Below are positions 1 through 5,236 of a stretch of DNA of 7,382 nucleotides, piece by piece (positions within the stretch are counted from its first letter, which is position 1; each line of letters begins with the position of its first letter). The notes beneath the pieces were generated by a model. That model had not been told where the DNA came from. It made no database searches and saw only the letters and a program-made list of their open reading frames with translations. The DNA is taken from contig JAUWLY010000137.1 of the NCBI GenBank assembly GCA_030613445.1, forward strand, positions 1 to 7,382, in the 5' to 3' direction. A program made the translations under genes and the position numbers. This DNA comes from Candidatus Stahliibacteriota bacterium. GTDB lineage: Bacteria > Hydrothermota > Tepidihabitantia > SM23-42.

Positions 1-102
1 ACCGCTGCAGAAAAGGTTAAGGTGTTCGAGGCATGTGGTATCAAGGTTGGTGAAACACCTGCTGAGGTTGCCCGGTTCGTTAAAGACAGATTGGTATTGT
101 AA
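1..102 (+). CDS. sucD: Succinyl-CoA synthetase (ADP/GDP-forming) alpha subunit, C-terminal end, partial
   Basis: Frame 1 is open from the left edge to TAA at 100-102 and gives 33 residues. The pattern TAAEKVKVFEACGIKVGETP followed by an A-E-V helix matches the end of the succinyl-CoA synthetase alpha chain, where a 'GTA..K...LeaaGv.V..tP.ei' stretch closes the protein. The family makes succinyl-CoA and hydrolyses or regenerates a nucleoside triphosphate in the TCA cycle or in fermentative routes. The alpha chain carries the CoA site and the phosphohistidine, both upstream of this window. The gene converges with the minus-strand gene ending at 341. Only the tail is visible, so a closely related acyl-CoA synthetase (ADP-forming) alpha domain cannot be excluded. 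Confidence 0.75.
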   Translation, partial: TAAEKVKVFEACGIKVGETPAEVARFVKDRLVL

Positions 103-184
103 TCTGGTTTACGGCATAGCAGCTTGTATGGTTCTACGGCGTCGTTGTTCGTTAAAAAATAAAAAAACTATGAACGTAAAACGA

Positions 185-206
185 TTAACGATACGGGCCC
201 CGTTAA
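185..206. repeat. Short hairpin, 6-bp stem
   Basis: ttaacg (185-190) and cgttaa (201-206) are perfect inverted copies around a 10-nt loop that contains the palindrome gggccc. On the minus strand a T-rich tract follows about 20 nt later (complement of 154-167), which is too far for a classical terminator. It could still help end the transcript of the HAMP gene or of sucD. Confidence 0.3.
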
Positions 207-297
207 ATAACAAGAATGACTACGTTGCACAAAATGATTATGTCTAACACAAGAGTCAATGTAATTGAAGATACCAATTGTTCATATTTAACGGGGC
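197..297. repeat. 13-bp perfect inverted repeat with 75-nt spacer
   Basis: gccccgttaaata at 197-209 is the exact reverse complement of tatttaacggggc at 285-297. The left arm overlaps the smaller hairpin at 185-206, so the two structures compete for the same bases. The spacer encodes nothing recognisable. It may be a long stem-loop between convergent genes or the remains of a small palindromic element. Confidence 0.45.
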
Positions 298-340
298 AGG
301 CAGCGATGCCCTTCAACAATCAACTATGAATAGGTGTTTG

Positions 341-934
341 CTATTTTTCTTCCTCTGATTCTATGGCCTCAGAGGTTATATCAAGTGCTTTAGCTAATTT
401 ACTGCAGACCTCCTGGAGTGAATTGTATAACTCATGGTTATAGGTCTTTTTCTCATACATCTTGTCCAAAATATCCTGGAGTTCTGAAAAGATCTTGACC
501 ATAGCTCCATAATCATAATGCAGAGTCTTTTTCATGCTCTGACGTAGGTCATTGTAGATTTCCTGAAGTCCATTGATCGCATCGCCCCTGCGAAATTCCA
601 GTTCAGGGCTTATTTCACCCTCACTTATCTGTTTTATATATTTCCGGAGTCGATAAAGCGGTCCATAAATCTTGAGCGTTATCAATATTATTGACCAGCC
701 AGATCCGATGAGCAGAACAATGCCAATTATTACGACTGGCCATATAGAAGCCCTCATTGCTTCCTGGATGAGTTCCTCAGCAACGGGTAAGTTTGCAAGG
801 TTGTTTTTCAGTATCAAATACAGTGAAACGAGCAGGATCAAAGAAATGCCAAATACCAAACCTAAGATAGCTACGATTAACTGTGCTTGCAGACTGTGGA
901 TAATAATCTTTCTTCTTCTGTTTCTAGTGTCCAT
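341..934 (-). CDS. Two-pass inner-membrane protein with HAMP domain, no output domain
   Basis: 197 residues. A basic N-terminus (NRRRK) is followed by a first hydrophobic helix at about 17-42, a short external loop (43-63) and a second helix at about 64-87. A HAMP-like linker follows at about 88-137, with 'GPLYRLRKYI' as its first helix and 'RRGDAINGL' as the connector and start of its second helix. The rest (138-197) is predicted helical or coiled coil with an acidic end (ESEEEK). HAMP linkers relay signals across the membrane in histidine kinases and chemoreceptors. Here no kinase, methyl-accepting, GGDEF or phosphatase domain follows, so the partner must be another protein or the helices themselves. 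The ATG overlaps the stop of the upstream radical SAM gene (TAATG) and has no clear Shine-Dalgarno, which suggests translational coupling. The function is unknown. Confidence 0.85.
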   Translation of the reverse strand: MDTRNRRRKIIIHSLQAQLIVAILGLVFGISLILLVSLYLILKNNLANLPVAEELIQEAMRASIWPVVIIGIVLLIGSGWSIILITLKIYGPLYRLRKYIKQISEGEISPELEFRRGDAINGLQEIYNDLRQSMKKTLHYDYGAMVKIFSELQDILDKMYEKKTYNHELYNSLQEVCSKLAKALDITSEAIESEEEK

Positions 935-2031
935 TAAAGTTCGTCTAGCCAGCCTGCAGTATAGTTAATCTTACGCTTGAAAAGCCTACCTAAATTCTTT
1001 AGGTCTCTTGCTTCGTGGTATCTGAAGTACATTTCATCATCGATAATACCCAGTATTTCGATCTTACCAGTGCGGTGTGACATTACAAAGCGGAATCTTT
1101 TGCTGTGACCGTTGAGTTTGTGGTTTGCTTTACTTACTATCATCCATCCTTTATAAAGCGGTACCTGAAAACTTTGCTTCACACGTTTTACAGGTCTACA
1201 TTGAAATATATAATAGGGGATAACGCCGATACCAGATAACTTGTTTTGCAGATCGGCGATGATATCAGGGTCATCGTTTACACCTTTTAGAAGTACAGTT
1301 TGGTTATTTATGATAATACTCCTGCGTAGGAGTTTATTAATCGAGCGTATTGATTTTTCAGTCAATTCCCGGGGATGATTGAACTGGGTACTTATATACA
1401 ATCTTTTTCTCGGAGTTGAATATTTTTTCAGCACAGATAAAAGGTTTTCATCCTGGAGTATACGGTCCGGGAAAATTACCGGGATTTTTGTGCCGATTCT
1501 CATAAAATGCAAATGTTCTATAGCAAAAAGCTTGCTTAGAAAATTCTCAATCATTTCGGTCGGCAAAACTAGCACGTCGCCGCCGCTAATCAAGACATTT
1601 GTGATTTCTTTATGTTGATTGATATAGTCAACAGCTTTGTCGAACTTATCAATGATTTCCCCGGTTGATAAACCAATAAGTCTTTTTCTAAAGCAGTACC
1701 GGCAGTAAGCAGCACAACGACTAGTTGACAAGATCAGGGCAGTGGTTGCATATTTGTGCTGTAGTCCAGGCATTTTTGTTATTTGCATCTCGCCACTTGG
1801 GTCCCATGAGCCTGATAAATTAAATTCCTCAACTGAAGGGATTATCATTTTCCGAAGAGGATCATTTGGTTCTTTCTTGTCAATCAATGACAAATAGTAG
1901 CGGGTGATACTCATGGGATGTTTCTCGATTACCCTTTTTAGTTGTTTTTGTTCAAGGGGCGTTAGATCGATATATTCATTGAGTTGTTCAATGGTAGAGA
2001 TATTTTTCTTGAGTTCTTCTTTCCAAGACAT
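934..2031 (-). CDS. KamA-family radical SAM aminomutase-like enzyme (substrate uncertain)
   Basis: 365 residues. The radical SAM motif CAAYCRYC places the three [4Fe-4S] cysteines at 106, 110 and 113, and FRKR follows as in lysine 2,3-aminomutase. Arg115 matches the arginine that holds the substrate carboxylate in KamA. SGGD at 149-152 and MRIGTKIPV at 177-185 are further family motifs. 'HRTGKIEILG' near 319-328 aligns with the PLP-lysine region, making Lys323 the likely Schiff-base residue. Family members move an amino group between C2 and C3 of an amino acid using SAM, PLP and a 5'-deoxyadenosyl radical; EpmB does this for EF-P lysine. In KamA, Asp293 and Asp330 bind the lysine side-chain amine. 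By eye these positions are Arg279 (in FQCRPV) and about Val316 here, so free lysine is an unlikely substrate. The protein is shorter than clostridial KamA (about 416). An 'agaggg' ribosome site sits 3-4 nt before the ATG. It is coupled to the HAMP gene downstream. Confidence 0.88.
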   Translation of the reverse strand: MSWKEELKKNISTIEQLNEYIDLTPLEQKQLKRVIEKHPMSITRYYLSLIDKKEPNDPLRKMIIPSVEEFNLSGSWDPSGEMQITKMPGLQHKYATTALILSTSRCAAYCRYCFRKRLIGLSTGEIIDKFDKAVDYINQHKEITNVLISGGDVLVLPTEMIENFLSKLFAIEHLHFMRIGTKIPVIFPDRILQDENLLSVLKKYSTPRKRLYISTQFNHPRELTEKSIRSINKLLRRSIIINNQTVLLKGVNDDPDIIADLQNKLSGIGVIPYYIFQCRPVKRVKQSFQVPLYKGWMIVSKANHKLNGHSKRFRFVMSHRTGKIEILGIIDDEMYFRYHEARDLKNLGRLFKRKINYTAGWLDEL

Positions 2032-2081
2032 ATTCCCTCTTTTCAGTATATCGAGTTTTAGGTAAACAGGTTAAGAAATCG

Positions 2082-2129
2082 GGATCCCGTTTCCTTCAAG
2101 AAGAAATTTATGATAGAAACGGGAAATCC
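2082..2129. repeat. Imperfect palindrome between tRNA-Pro and the radical SAM gene
   Basis: tcccgtttc (2085-2093) and gaaacggga (2116-2124) form a perfect 9-bp stem around 22 nt. With a 2-nt bulge (2125-2126) it extends by gga/tcc to 2082 and 2129. The left arm also lies in a separate 10-bp palindrome, cgggatcccg (about 2080-2089). In the minus-strand direction it is downstream of the tRNA and about 50 nt before the radical SAM start. It could end or process the tRNA transcript, shape the leader of the next gene, or be a dispersed palindromic repeat. Confidence 0.45.
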
Positions 2130-2168
2130 ACGACTACCCTATCATAACTATTTTCTTTGCCATTATTG

Positions 2169-2196
2169 CTCCCTGTATCCTGTTCCCTATTCCCTA
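2169..2196. repeat. Four imperfect 7-bp tandem units
   Basis: On the + strand the units read ctccctg, tatcctg, ttcccta, ttcccta. They lie immediately beyond the 3' end of the tRNA on its transcript side (purine-rich 'aggga' repeats in the RNA). No function can be assigned; replication slippage is a sufficient explanation. Confidence 0.4.
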
Positions 2197-2200
2197 ATAA

Positions 2201-2274
2201 TCGGGGCAGTGGGATTTGAACCCACGACCTCATGGTCCCAAACCATGCGCGCTAAGCCGCTGCGCCACGCCCCG
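2201..2274 (-). tRNA. tRNA-Pro (anticodon UGG)
   Basis: The reverse complement folds into a full 74-nt cloverleaf. The acceptor CGGGGCG pairs with TGCCCCG (one G-T pair) and is followed by discriminator A. The D stem is GCGC/GCGC. The anticodon stem CATGG/CCATG encloses the loop TTTGGGA, whose central TGG (complement of 2238-2240) reads proline codons. The variable loop has 5 nt, and the T stem GTGGG/CCCAC holds loop TTCAAAT. The 3' CCA is not encoded and must be added by nucleotidyltransferase. Translated frames on both strands here give the well-known false 'VGFEPTT' and 'VVGSNPT' peptides of tRNA genes and are not proteins. Confidence 0.97.
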
Positions 2275-2282
2275 AGTTTTGA

Positions 2283-2311
2283 ATTATACCCGAAATATCG
2301 ATACATGTCAA
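2283..2311 (-). promoter_or_regulatory. Consensus sigma70 promoter of tRNA-Pro
   Basis: Read on the minus strand, TTGACA (2306-2311) is followed by exactly 17 nt and then TATAAT (2283-2288); both hexamers are perfect. Seven or eight nt separate the -10 box from the mature tRNA 5' end at 2274, so transcription should begin within about 2 nt of it. Little or no 5' leader would then remain for RNase P to remove. Confidence 0.85.
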
Positions 2312-2368
2312 CCCCGCACCTAATTAACCTACTGCTGTAGATGAGAATGGAGGACGGTACCTGACTCT

Positions 2369-2397
2369 TTGACATAATTGATGGTAGATAATAGAAT
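2369..2397 (+). promoter_or_regulatory. Possible sigma70 promoter pointing into the spacer
   Basis: TTGACA at 2369-2374, 17 nt, then TAGAAT at 2392-2397 (5 of 6 matches to TATAAT). It would start an RNA at about 2403-2404 that reads rightward toward the convergent end of the propeller gene. That start would fall inside the AAAGGAG at 2401-2407, so promoter and ribosome site do not fit together well. Chance is possible in DNA this AT-rich. Confidence 0.3.
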
Positions 2398-2415
2398 AAT
2401 AAAGGAGAAAAGAAT

Positions 2416-2523
2416 GTGATCTTAAAAACAATAAAAATTAATAAATTAACCTTTGACTATATTAAACCAAATTTGACCCCAATTTTCCACCAATTTTCCG
2501 AGGCTAAACCTCAAAATAAGTGA
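2416..2523 (+). CDS. Possible 35-residue small ORF with GTG start
   Basis: A GTG at 2416 lies 8 nt after AAAGGAG (2401-2407) and opens 35 codons to TGA at 2521-2523. The peptide begins MILKTIKINKLTFDY and resembles nothing I recognise; it is basic and has no membrane helix. An ATG two bases upstream is followed at once by a stop, so only GTG can serve. The Shine-Dalgarno is the best support. Against it stand the short length, AT-rich composition and an end lying in tandem repeats. It may be a leftover from a lost gene. Confidence 0.2.
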   Translation: MILKTIKINKLTFDYIKPNLTPIFHQFSEAKPQNK

Positions 2524-2532
2524 AAATAAGTG
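2513..2532. repeat. Tandem 10-bp direct repeat (two copies)
   Basis: aaaataagtg occurs twice without a gap at 2513-2522 and 2523-2532, just beyond the 3' end of the propeller gene. The second copy supplies the left arm of the small hairpin at 2528-2544. Confidence 0.6.
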
Positions 2533-2544
2533 GGTCGCGCACTT
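2528..2544. terminator. Weak hairpin next to the end of the propeller gene
   Basis: aagtg (2528-2532) pairs with cactt (2540-2544) around a 7-nt loop, and T residues continue to the right. On the + strand this is a short terminator-like hairpin with a short T stretch. On the minus strand, just after the stop at 2545, the tract after the stem is less U-rich. The stem is only 5 bp, so activity is doubtful. Confidence 0.25.
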
Positions 2545-4047
2545 TTATCTGACTAAAACCGCCTTTCGGATTTTTATCTGCTTCTCAACCCTTAATCTGT
2601 AGAAATATACGCCGTTTGGTAGTATTTTACCCGATTCATCTGTTCCATCCCAGTATTCAGTATGGAATCCCGGGTCCATCTGTTTATCTGCTGATGTCTT
2701 TATAATTTTTCCACTGGCATCATAAATCTGGAGCTGAACATGCGAAGTTCCATTCTTTGATCGAGGAACTAAATAGCTAATGGTCATTGATTTTTTGAAT
2801 GGATTTGGATAGCATTTAAAGGCCAAGCCAAAATCTAAATTTCTCCTTTCTTCAATTGCGATAACCATCCCTTTTGAAAAGTAGACATCATAGAGTCCAT
2901 ATCGGGCATCGAGCCAGACAACATATATTCCTCCCTCATCGTCTACATTTATATCAGGCCAATTCTGAGAAGCAGGAGGCACTACATCGTCATTCACCCG
3001 AATATTCGGGTCTGGCCAGCTGTGGCCTCCATCTGTAGACATGGCAAAATAGATGTCATTGTTATTACCACCATTCCTTTTATCGTGCCAAACGACATAG
3101 AGATTGGCAACAGAATCAACAGCAATAGAGGGTTTGTACTTGCCTCCCGGAGTTCCATCATCTACCCTTATGTTTTCTGACCAGGTTGAACCACCGTTTG
3201 TTGACCGCGCAAAGTAGATATGCCACTCACCAGTTCTTTCATCATTCCAGACTACATAAATATTAGCGTCATTATCAACCGCAATTGCGGGGACCCCAGC
3301 ATTTATTCCATTATCTATTTTTATGTTCGGCTCTGTCCAGGTATTCCCGCCATCAATAGATTTTGCAAAGTAGACGCCATCACTGTCACTCAAATCTTTC
3401 TGCCAAGAGGCATAGACATTTCCATTATTATCAATTGCTATTGAGGGGCTCCATCGATATGCTTCACTAAAATCGTTTATCCGAACAGCTGGTGCCCAGG
3501 TTAAACCAGAATCGGTGGACCAGGATATAAAATCTTTCCAATACATTTCCCTGTCATCTCTCCAGGCAACATAGATTCTACCTGAAGGTCCCAAGGCCAG
3601 GCTTGGCTCATAACAGAAGCAACCAGCTGGGACATCATCAACTCTTATATTCGGGATTGTCCAGGTATTGCCACCATCAGTGGATTTTGTAGAATATATA
3701 TGAGAACCCTCGAGACTGTCTCTCCTATCCTCCCATGCGGCATAAATTATACCTGATTCGTCAACTGCAAAAGAGGGGCAAGTTTTTTCATGTGGTGAAT
3801 CATCATTAACCCTTACATCCACAATCCATGTATAACCATCATCAGTAGATTTAGAAAAGTATACATCATCGTTGTATTGACCATTTCTTTGATCCATCCA
3901 CATAGCATAGATAGAGCCCTGTTTATGTCTGACACGAGCTGGATATCTACAGAGTCCCTGGTCATCATTTACCTGAACACCGGGACGAAAGATCTGAGCA
4001 TAGGTAAATGTCTGAATTAAGCAAATAACAATCAATAATCTTTTCAT
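2545..4047 (-). CDS. Secreted seven-bladed Asp-box (BNR/sialidase-like) propeller with C-terminal FlgD/Por-sorting-like module
   Basis: 500 residues. The signal peptide MKRLLIVICLIQTFTYA likely ends at 17/18. Seven repeats follow at about 36-392, each with a 'psiAvD..gniYvvW.D.R' strand pair. Six carry an Asp-box (S-x-D/N-x-G-x-T/S-W) at about 67, 122, 177, 230, 282 and 337; the seventh ends at 'DVYFSK' without one. This fits a seven-bladed beta-propeller as in BNR/sialidase-fold proteins. No sialidase catalytic set (arginine triad, Tyr/Glu pair) is evident, so enzyme activity is not claimed. Residues 408-500 form a beta-rich module with YPNPF near its start, 'WDGTDESG' and 'LPNGVYFYRL', typical of FlgD-like or type IX secretion sorting ends. 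The product is probably exported and surface-bound. The start is fixed by the signal peptide and by a promoter whose -10 box lies 7 nt before the ATG; no Shine-Dalgarno is present. Confidence 0.88.
   Translation of the reverse strand: MKRLLIVICLIQTFTYAQIFRPGVQVNDDQGLCRYPARVRHKQGSIYAMWMDQRNGQYNDDVYFSKSTDDGYTWIVDVRVNDDSPHEKTCPSFAVDESGIIYAAWEDRRDSLEGSHIYSTKSTDGGNTWTIPNIRVDDVPAGCFCYEPSLALGPSGRIYVAWRDDREMYWKDFISWSTDSGLTWAPAVRINDFSEAYRWSPSIAIDNNGNVYASWQKDLSDSDGVYFAKSIDGGNTWTEPNIKIDNGINAGVPAIAVDNDANIYVVWNDERTGEWHIYFARSTNGGSTWSENIRVDDGTPGGKYKPSIAVDSVANLYVVWHDKRNGGNNNDIYFAMSTDGGHSWPDPNIRVNDDVVPPASQNWPDINVDDEGGIYVVWLDARYGLYDVYFSKGMVIAIEERRNLDFGLAFKCYPNPFKKSMTISYLVPRSKNGTSHVQLQIYDASGKIIKTSADKQMDPGFHTEYWDGTDESGKILPNGVYFYRLRVEKQIKIRKAVLVR
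2548..2826 (-). other. C-terminal FlgD/Por-sorting-like module of the propeller protein
   Basis: Residues 408-500 of the 500-residue product. It starts FKCYPNPF, contains the turn WDGTDESGK and ends with NGVYFYRLRVE followed by a short basic tail (KIRKAVLVR). This matches the FlgD-like Ig fold and the related type IX sorting domain in Bacteroidota and candidate phyla. Whether a type IX machinery exists cannot be seen here. Confidence 0.75.
2872..3942 (-). repeat. Seven propeller-blade coding repeats
   Basis: Residues 36-392 of the product are seven imperfect units of about 50 residues. Asp-boxes run STDDGYTW, STDGGNTW, STDSGLTW, SIDGGNTW, STNGGSTW and STDGGHSW; the seventh blade has none. 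The linkers R(V/I)(N/D)D are also conserved, which points to internal duplication of one blade. Confidence 0.8.
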
Positions 4048-4054
4048 CTAATAA

Positions 4055-4082
4055 ATTATATCTATACTTTGATTTACGTCAA
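4055..4082 (-). promoter_or_regulatory. Sigma70 promoter of the propeller gene, probably leaderless
   Basis: On the minus strand TTGACG (4077-4082, 5 of 6) is followed by 16 nt and a perfect TATAAT (4055-4060). Only 7 nt (ttattag) lie between this box and the ATG at 4047, so transcription should start at or within a base of the A of ATG. There is no room for a Shine-Dalgarno. Confidence 0.75.
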
Positions 4083-4136
4083 GTATAATGATATCATTTG
4101 GTCTATTAACATTTGCCGAACAAGGTGCGGGGTTTC

Positions 4137-4164
4137 TTGACACGTTGTATTTATTGTATATAAT
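4137..4164 (+). promoter_or_regulatory. Sigma70 promoter of the peptidase/V-ATPase operon, probably leaderless
   Basis: TTGACA (4137-4142), 16 nt, then TATAAT (4159-4164); both hexamers are perfect. The ATG at 4170 begins after only 5 nt (ctcca), so the predicted +1 falls on or just inside the start codon. It diverges from the promoter at 4055-4082; the two -35 boxes are 54 nt apart, leaving room for a shared regulator. Confidence 0.8.
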
Positions 4165-4169
4165 CTCCA

Positions 4170-5234
4170 ATGCGCATACTCATTCTCAGCGGTAAGGATG
4201 GACTAAAGCGACAGATTGGCAATATTCTGAACCTGGAAAAGGCAGTGCAAAAATACATTAAAAACAAGCGAATACATCAGGTGATTTTCCTGTATTATGA
4301 TAGAAAAAACCGGTTTAAGGTAAAGAAAACAAAAAAAGATGCACGATCAATCAGAAAATTTATCCAGCAAGTAGAGACACAATGGGGTAATATCGACTGC
4401 TTGTTGATTCTGGGCGGCGATAAGGTAGTGCCCTTTTTTCGACTTAAAAATCCGTGTGATGATAACGATAAGAAAGTGTTGTCTGATAATCCATATGCCT
4501 CAAGGGATAATGATTTCCTTATCCCCGAACGTGTTTGTGCACGGATCCCGGATAATAATGATGCCGGCTTTATTGTCGGACAACTAGAGAAATACAGCAA
4601 GGTTACACTGAAGTCATTTGGTATAAGTACGAAAGTCTGGAAAAAGGCATCTGAGAATGTATACCAGCAAATCAGTAAGGTCAGAGATATGAAGGTTTCA
4701 CCGCCCGTCAAAAGCAAGACATTCAAGGCTCGATGGCTCCAGAATAAGGACTTTTTATACTTCAACCTACACGGCAGTAAACTCTCAGCGAATTGGTACG
4801 GTCAAGAAGGTGGCAAATACCCGGTTGCCGTCGGCTTAGAAAATATCAAAAAAGCATCAGGTGTAGTTGGGTGTGAAGCCTGTTATGGAGCATACATTTT
4901 GGGTAAATCCTCTGAAGATACTATAGCCCTCAAGCTTCTTAGTGAAAAAAGAATTTACGGATTTTGTGGTTCAACCACGCTTGCCTATGGACCAGTTGCC
5001 CCACCGTCGAGTGAGGCTGATCTCATGGTAAAATACTTTTTTGAATATGTGAACCAGGATCTCACATTGGGTGAGAGCTTTAAGAATGCAAAGCTTGATT
5101 TTGCGCGGAAAGTGTTGAGACGTCAAGGGTTTTTAGATGACGATGACCAGAAGACTCTGCTCCAGTTCGTCTTATATGGTGATCCCACATTTCGACTAGA
5201 TCACAAAATTCCTAAGAAAAAAGGGAAGAAGTAA
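4170..5234 (+). CDS. Cytoplasmic caspase-fold (clan CD, C25/CHAT-like) cysteine peptidase
   Basis: 354 residues. The N-terminal part ends in 'LLILGGDKVVPFFRL' (78-92) and 'DNDFLIPERVCARIP' (113-127), the pattern of the gingipain-like C25 subdomain in which a strand-'GD..iP' and a 'dyvPe..vgRiP' segment recur. The catalytic region holds 'YFNLHGS' with His201-Gly202 and 'GVVGCEACYGAY' with Cys238, the order and spacing of the clan CD His/Cys dyad. 'GFCGSTTLAYGP' (264-275) and the closing 'LYGDPTFRL' (335-343) are also C25/CHAT-like. No signal peptide or membrane segment is present, so it should be cytoplasmic, unlike gingipains. The tail is lysine-rich (PKKKGKK). The start is fixed by the promoter 5 nt upstream and the first beta strand MRILIL. 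It is first in an operon with an unknown small protein and V/A-ATPase genes. Substrate and activity are unproven. Confidence 0.75.
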   Translation: MRILILSGKDGLKRQIGNILNLEKAVQKYIKNKRIHQVIFLYYDRKNRFKVKKTKKDARSIRKFIQQVETQWGNIDCLLILGGDKVVPFFRLKNPCDDNDKKVLSDNPYASRDNDFLIPERVCARIPDNNDAGFIVGQLEKYSKVTLKSFGISTKVWKKASENVYQQISKVRDMKVSPPVKSKTFKARWLQNKDFLYFNLHGSKLSANWYGQEGGKYPVAVGLENIKKASGVVGCEACYGAYILGKSSEDTIALKLLSEKRIYGFCGSTTLAYGPVAPPSSEADLMVKYFFEYVNQDLTLGESFKNAKLDFARKVLRRQGFLDDDDQKTLLQFVLYGDPTFRLDHKIPKKKGKK

Positions 5235-5236
5235 GA

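Larger units (their letters stand above)
103..340. other. Convergent intergenic region without a gene
   Basis: This stretch lies between the end of the sucD-like gene (+) and the end of the HAMP gene (-). It holds A-runs at 154-167 and several cgttaa/ttaacg motifs in opposite orientation: cgttaa at 150-155 and 201-206, ttaacg at 185-190 and 288-293. A 70-codon frame at 35-247 overlaps the sucD tail out of frame and resembles nothing known to me. No hairpin followed directly by a clean T-run is present, so I cannot place a textbook intrinsic terminator. Confidence 0.5.
2312..2544. other. AT-rich spacer between tRNA promoter and propeller gene
   Basis: No convincing gene is present. It holds a possible + strand promoter (2369-2397), a possible 35-codon ORF (2416-2523), a direct repeat of aattttcc near 2481-2499, a 4-bp gagg/cctc stem at 2500-2512, a tandem 10-bp repeat at 2513-2532 and a small hairpin at 2528-2544. 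Confidence 0.4.

Noticed and set aside
35..247. 70-codon + strand frame beginning MVSRLVKHLL
   Set aside because: It starts inside the sucD tail in another frame, lacks a ribosome site, has mixed low-complexity composition and crosses the inverted repeats.
197..297. Integron attC site, because GTTAAAT and ATTTAAC resemble core sites
   Set aside because: In attC the RYYYAAC core comes first and GTTRRRY last. Here the order is reversed, and no integrase or cassette array is visible.
672..1618. Two + strand frames (672-968 and 1379-1618)
   Set aside because: They are antisense to the HAMP and radical SAM genes and carry no recognisable motifs.
2032..2075. Promoter for the radical SAM gene (minus strand ttaacc, 18 nt, tatact)
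   Set aside because: The -35 box matches only 4 of 6, and the start would leave about 6 nt before the ATG, cutting off the Shine-Dalgarno that this gene does possess.
2110..2375. Open frames on both strands across the tRNA (peptides with VGFEPTT and VVGSNPT)
   Set aside because: These are the familiar false translations of a tRNA gene; the same bases fold into a complete tRNA-Pro.
3220..3444. 74-codon + strand frame within the propeller gene
   Set aside because: It is antisense to the Asp-box repeats; its own repetitiveness is only a reflection of those.
2545..4047. Calling the propeller protein a sialidase
   Set aside because: Asp-boxes mark the fold, not the activity. The arginine triad and the Tyr/Glu catalytic pair were not found by eye.
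4295..4765. 156-codon minus-strand frame inside the peptidase gene
   Set aside because: It is antisense to a well-supported coding region with family motifs, has no ribosome site, and its Ser/Phe/Leu-rich composition is typical of a shadow frame.
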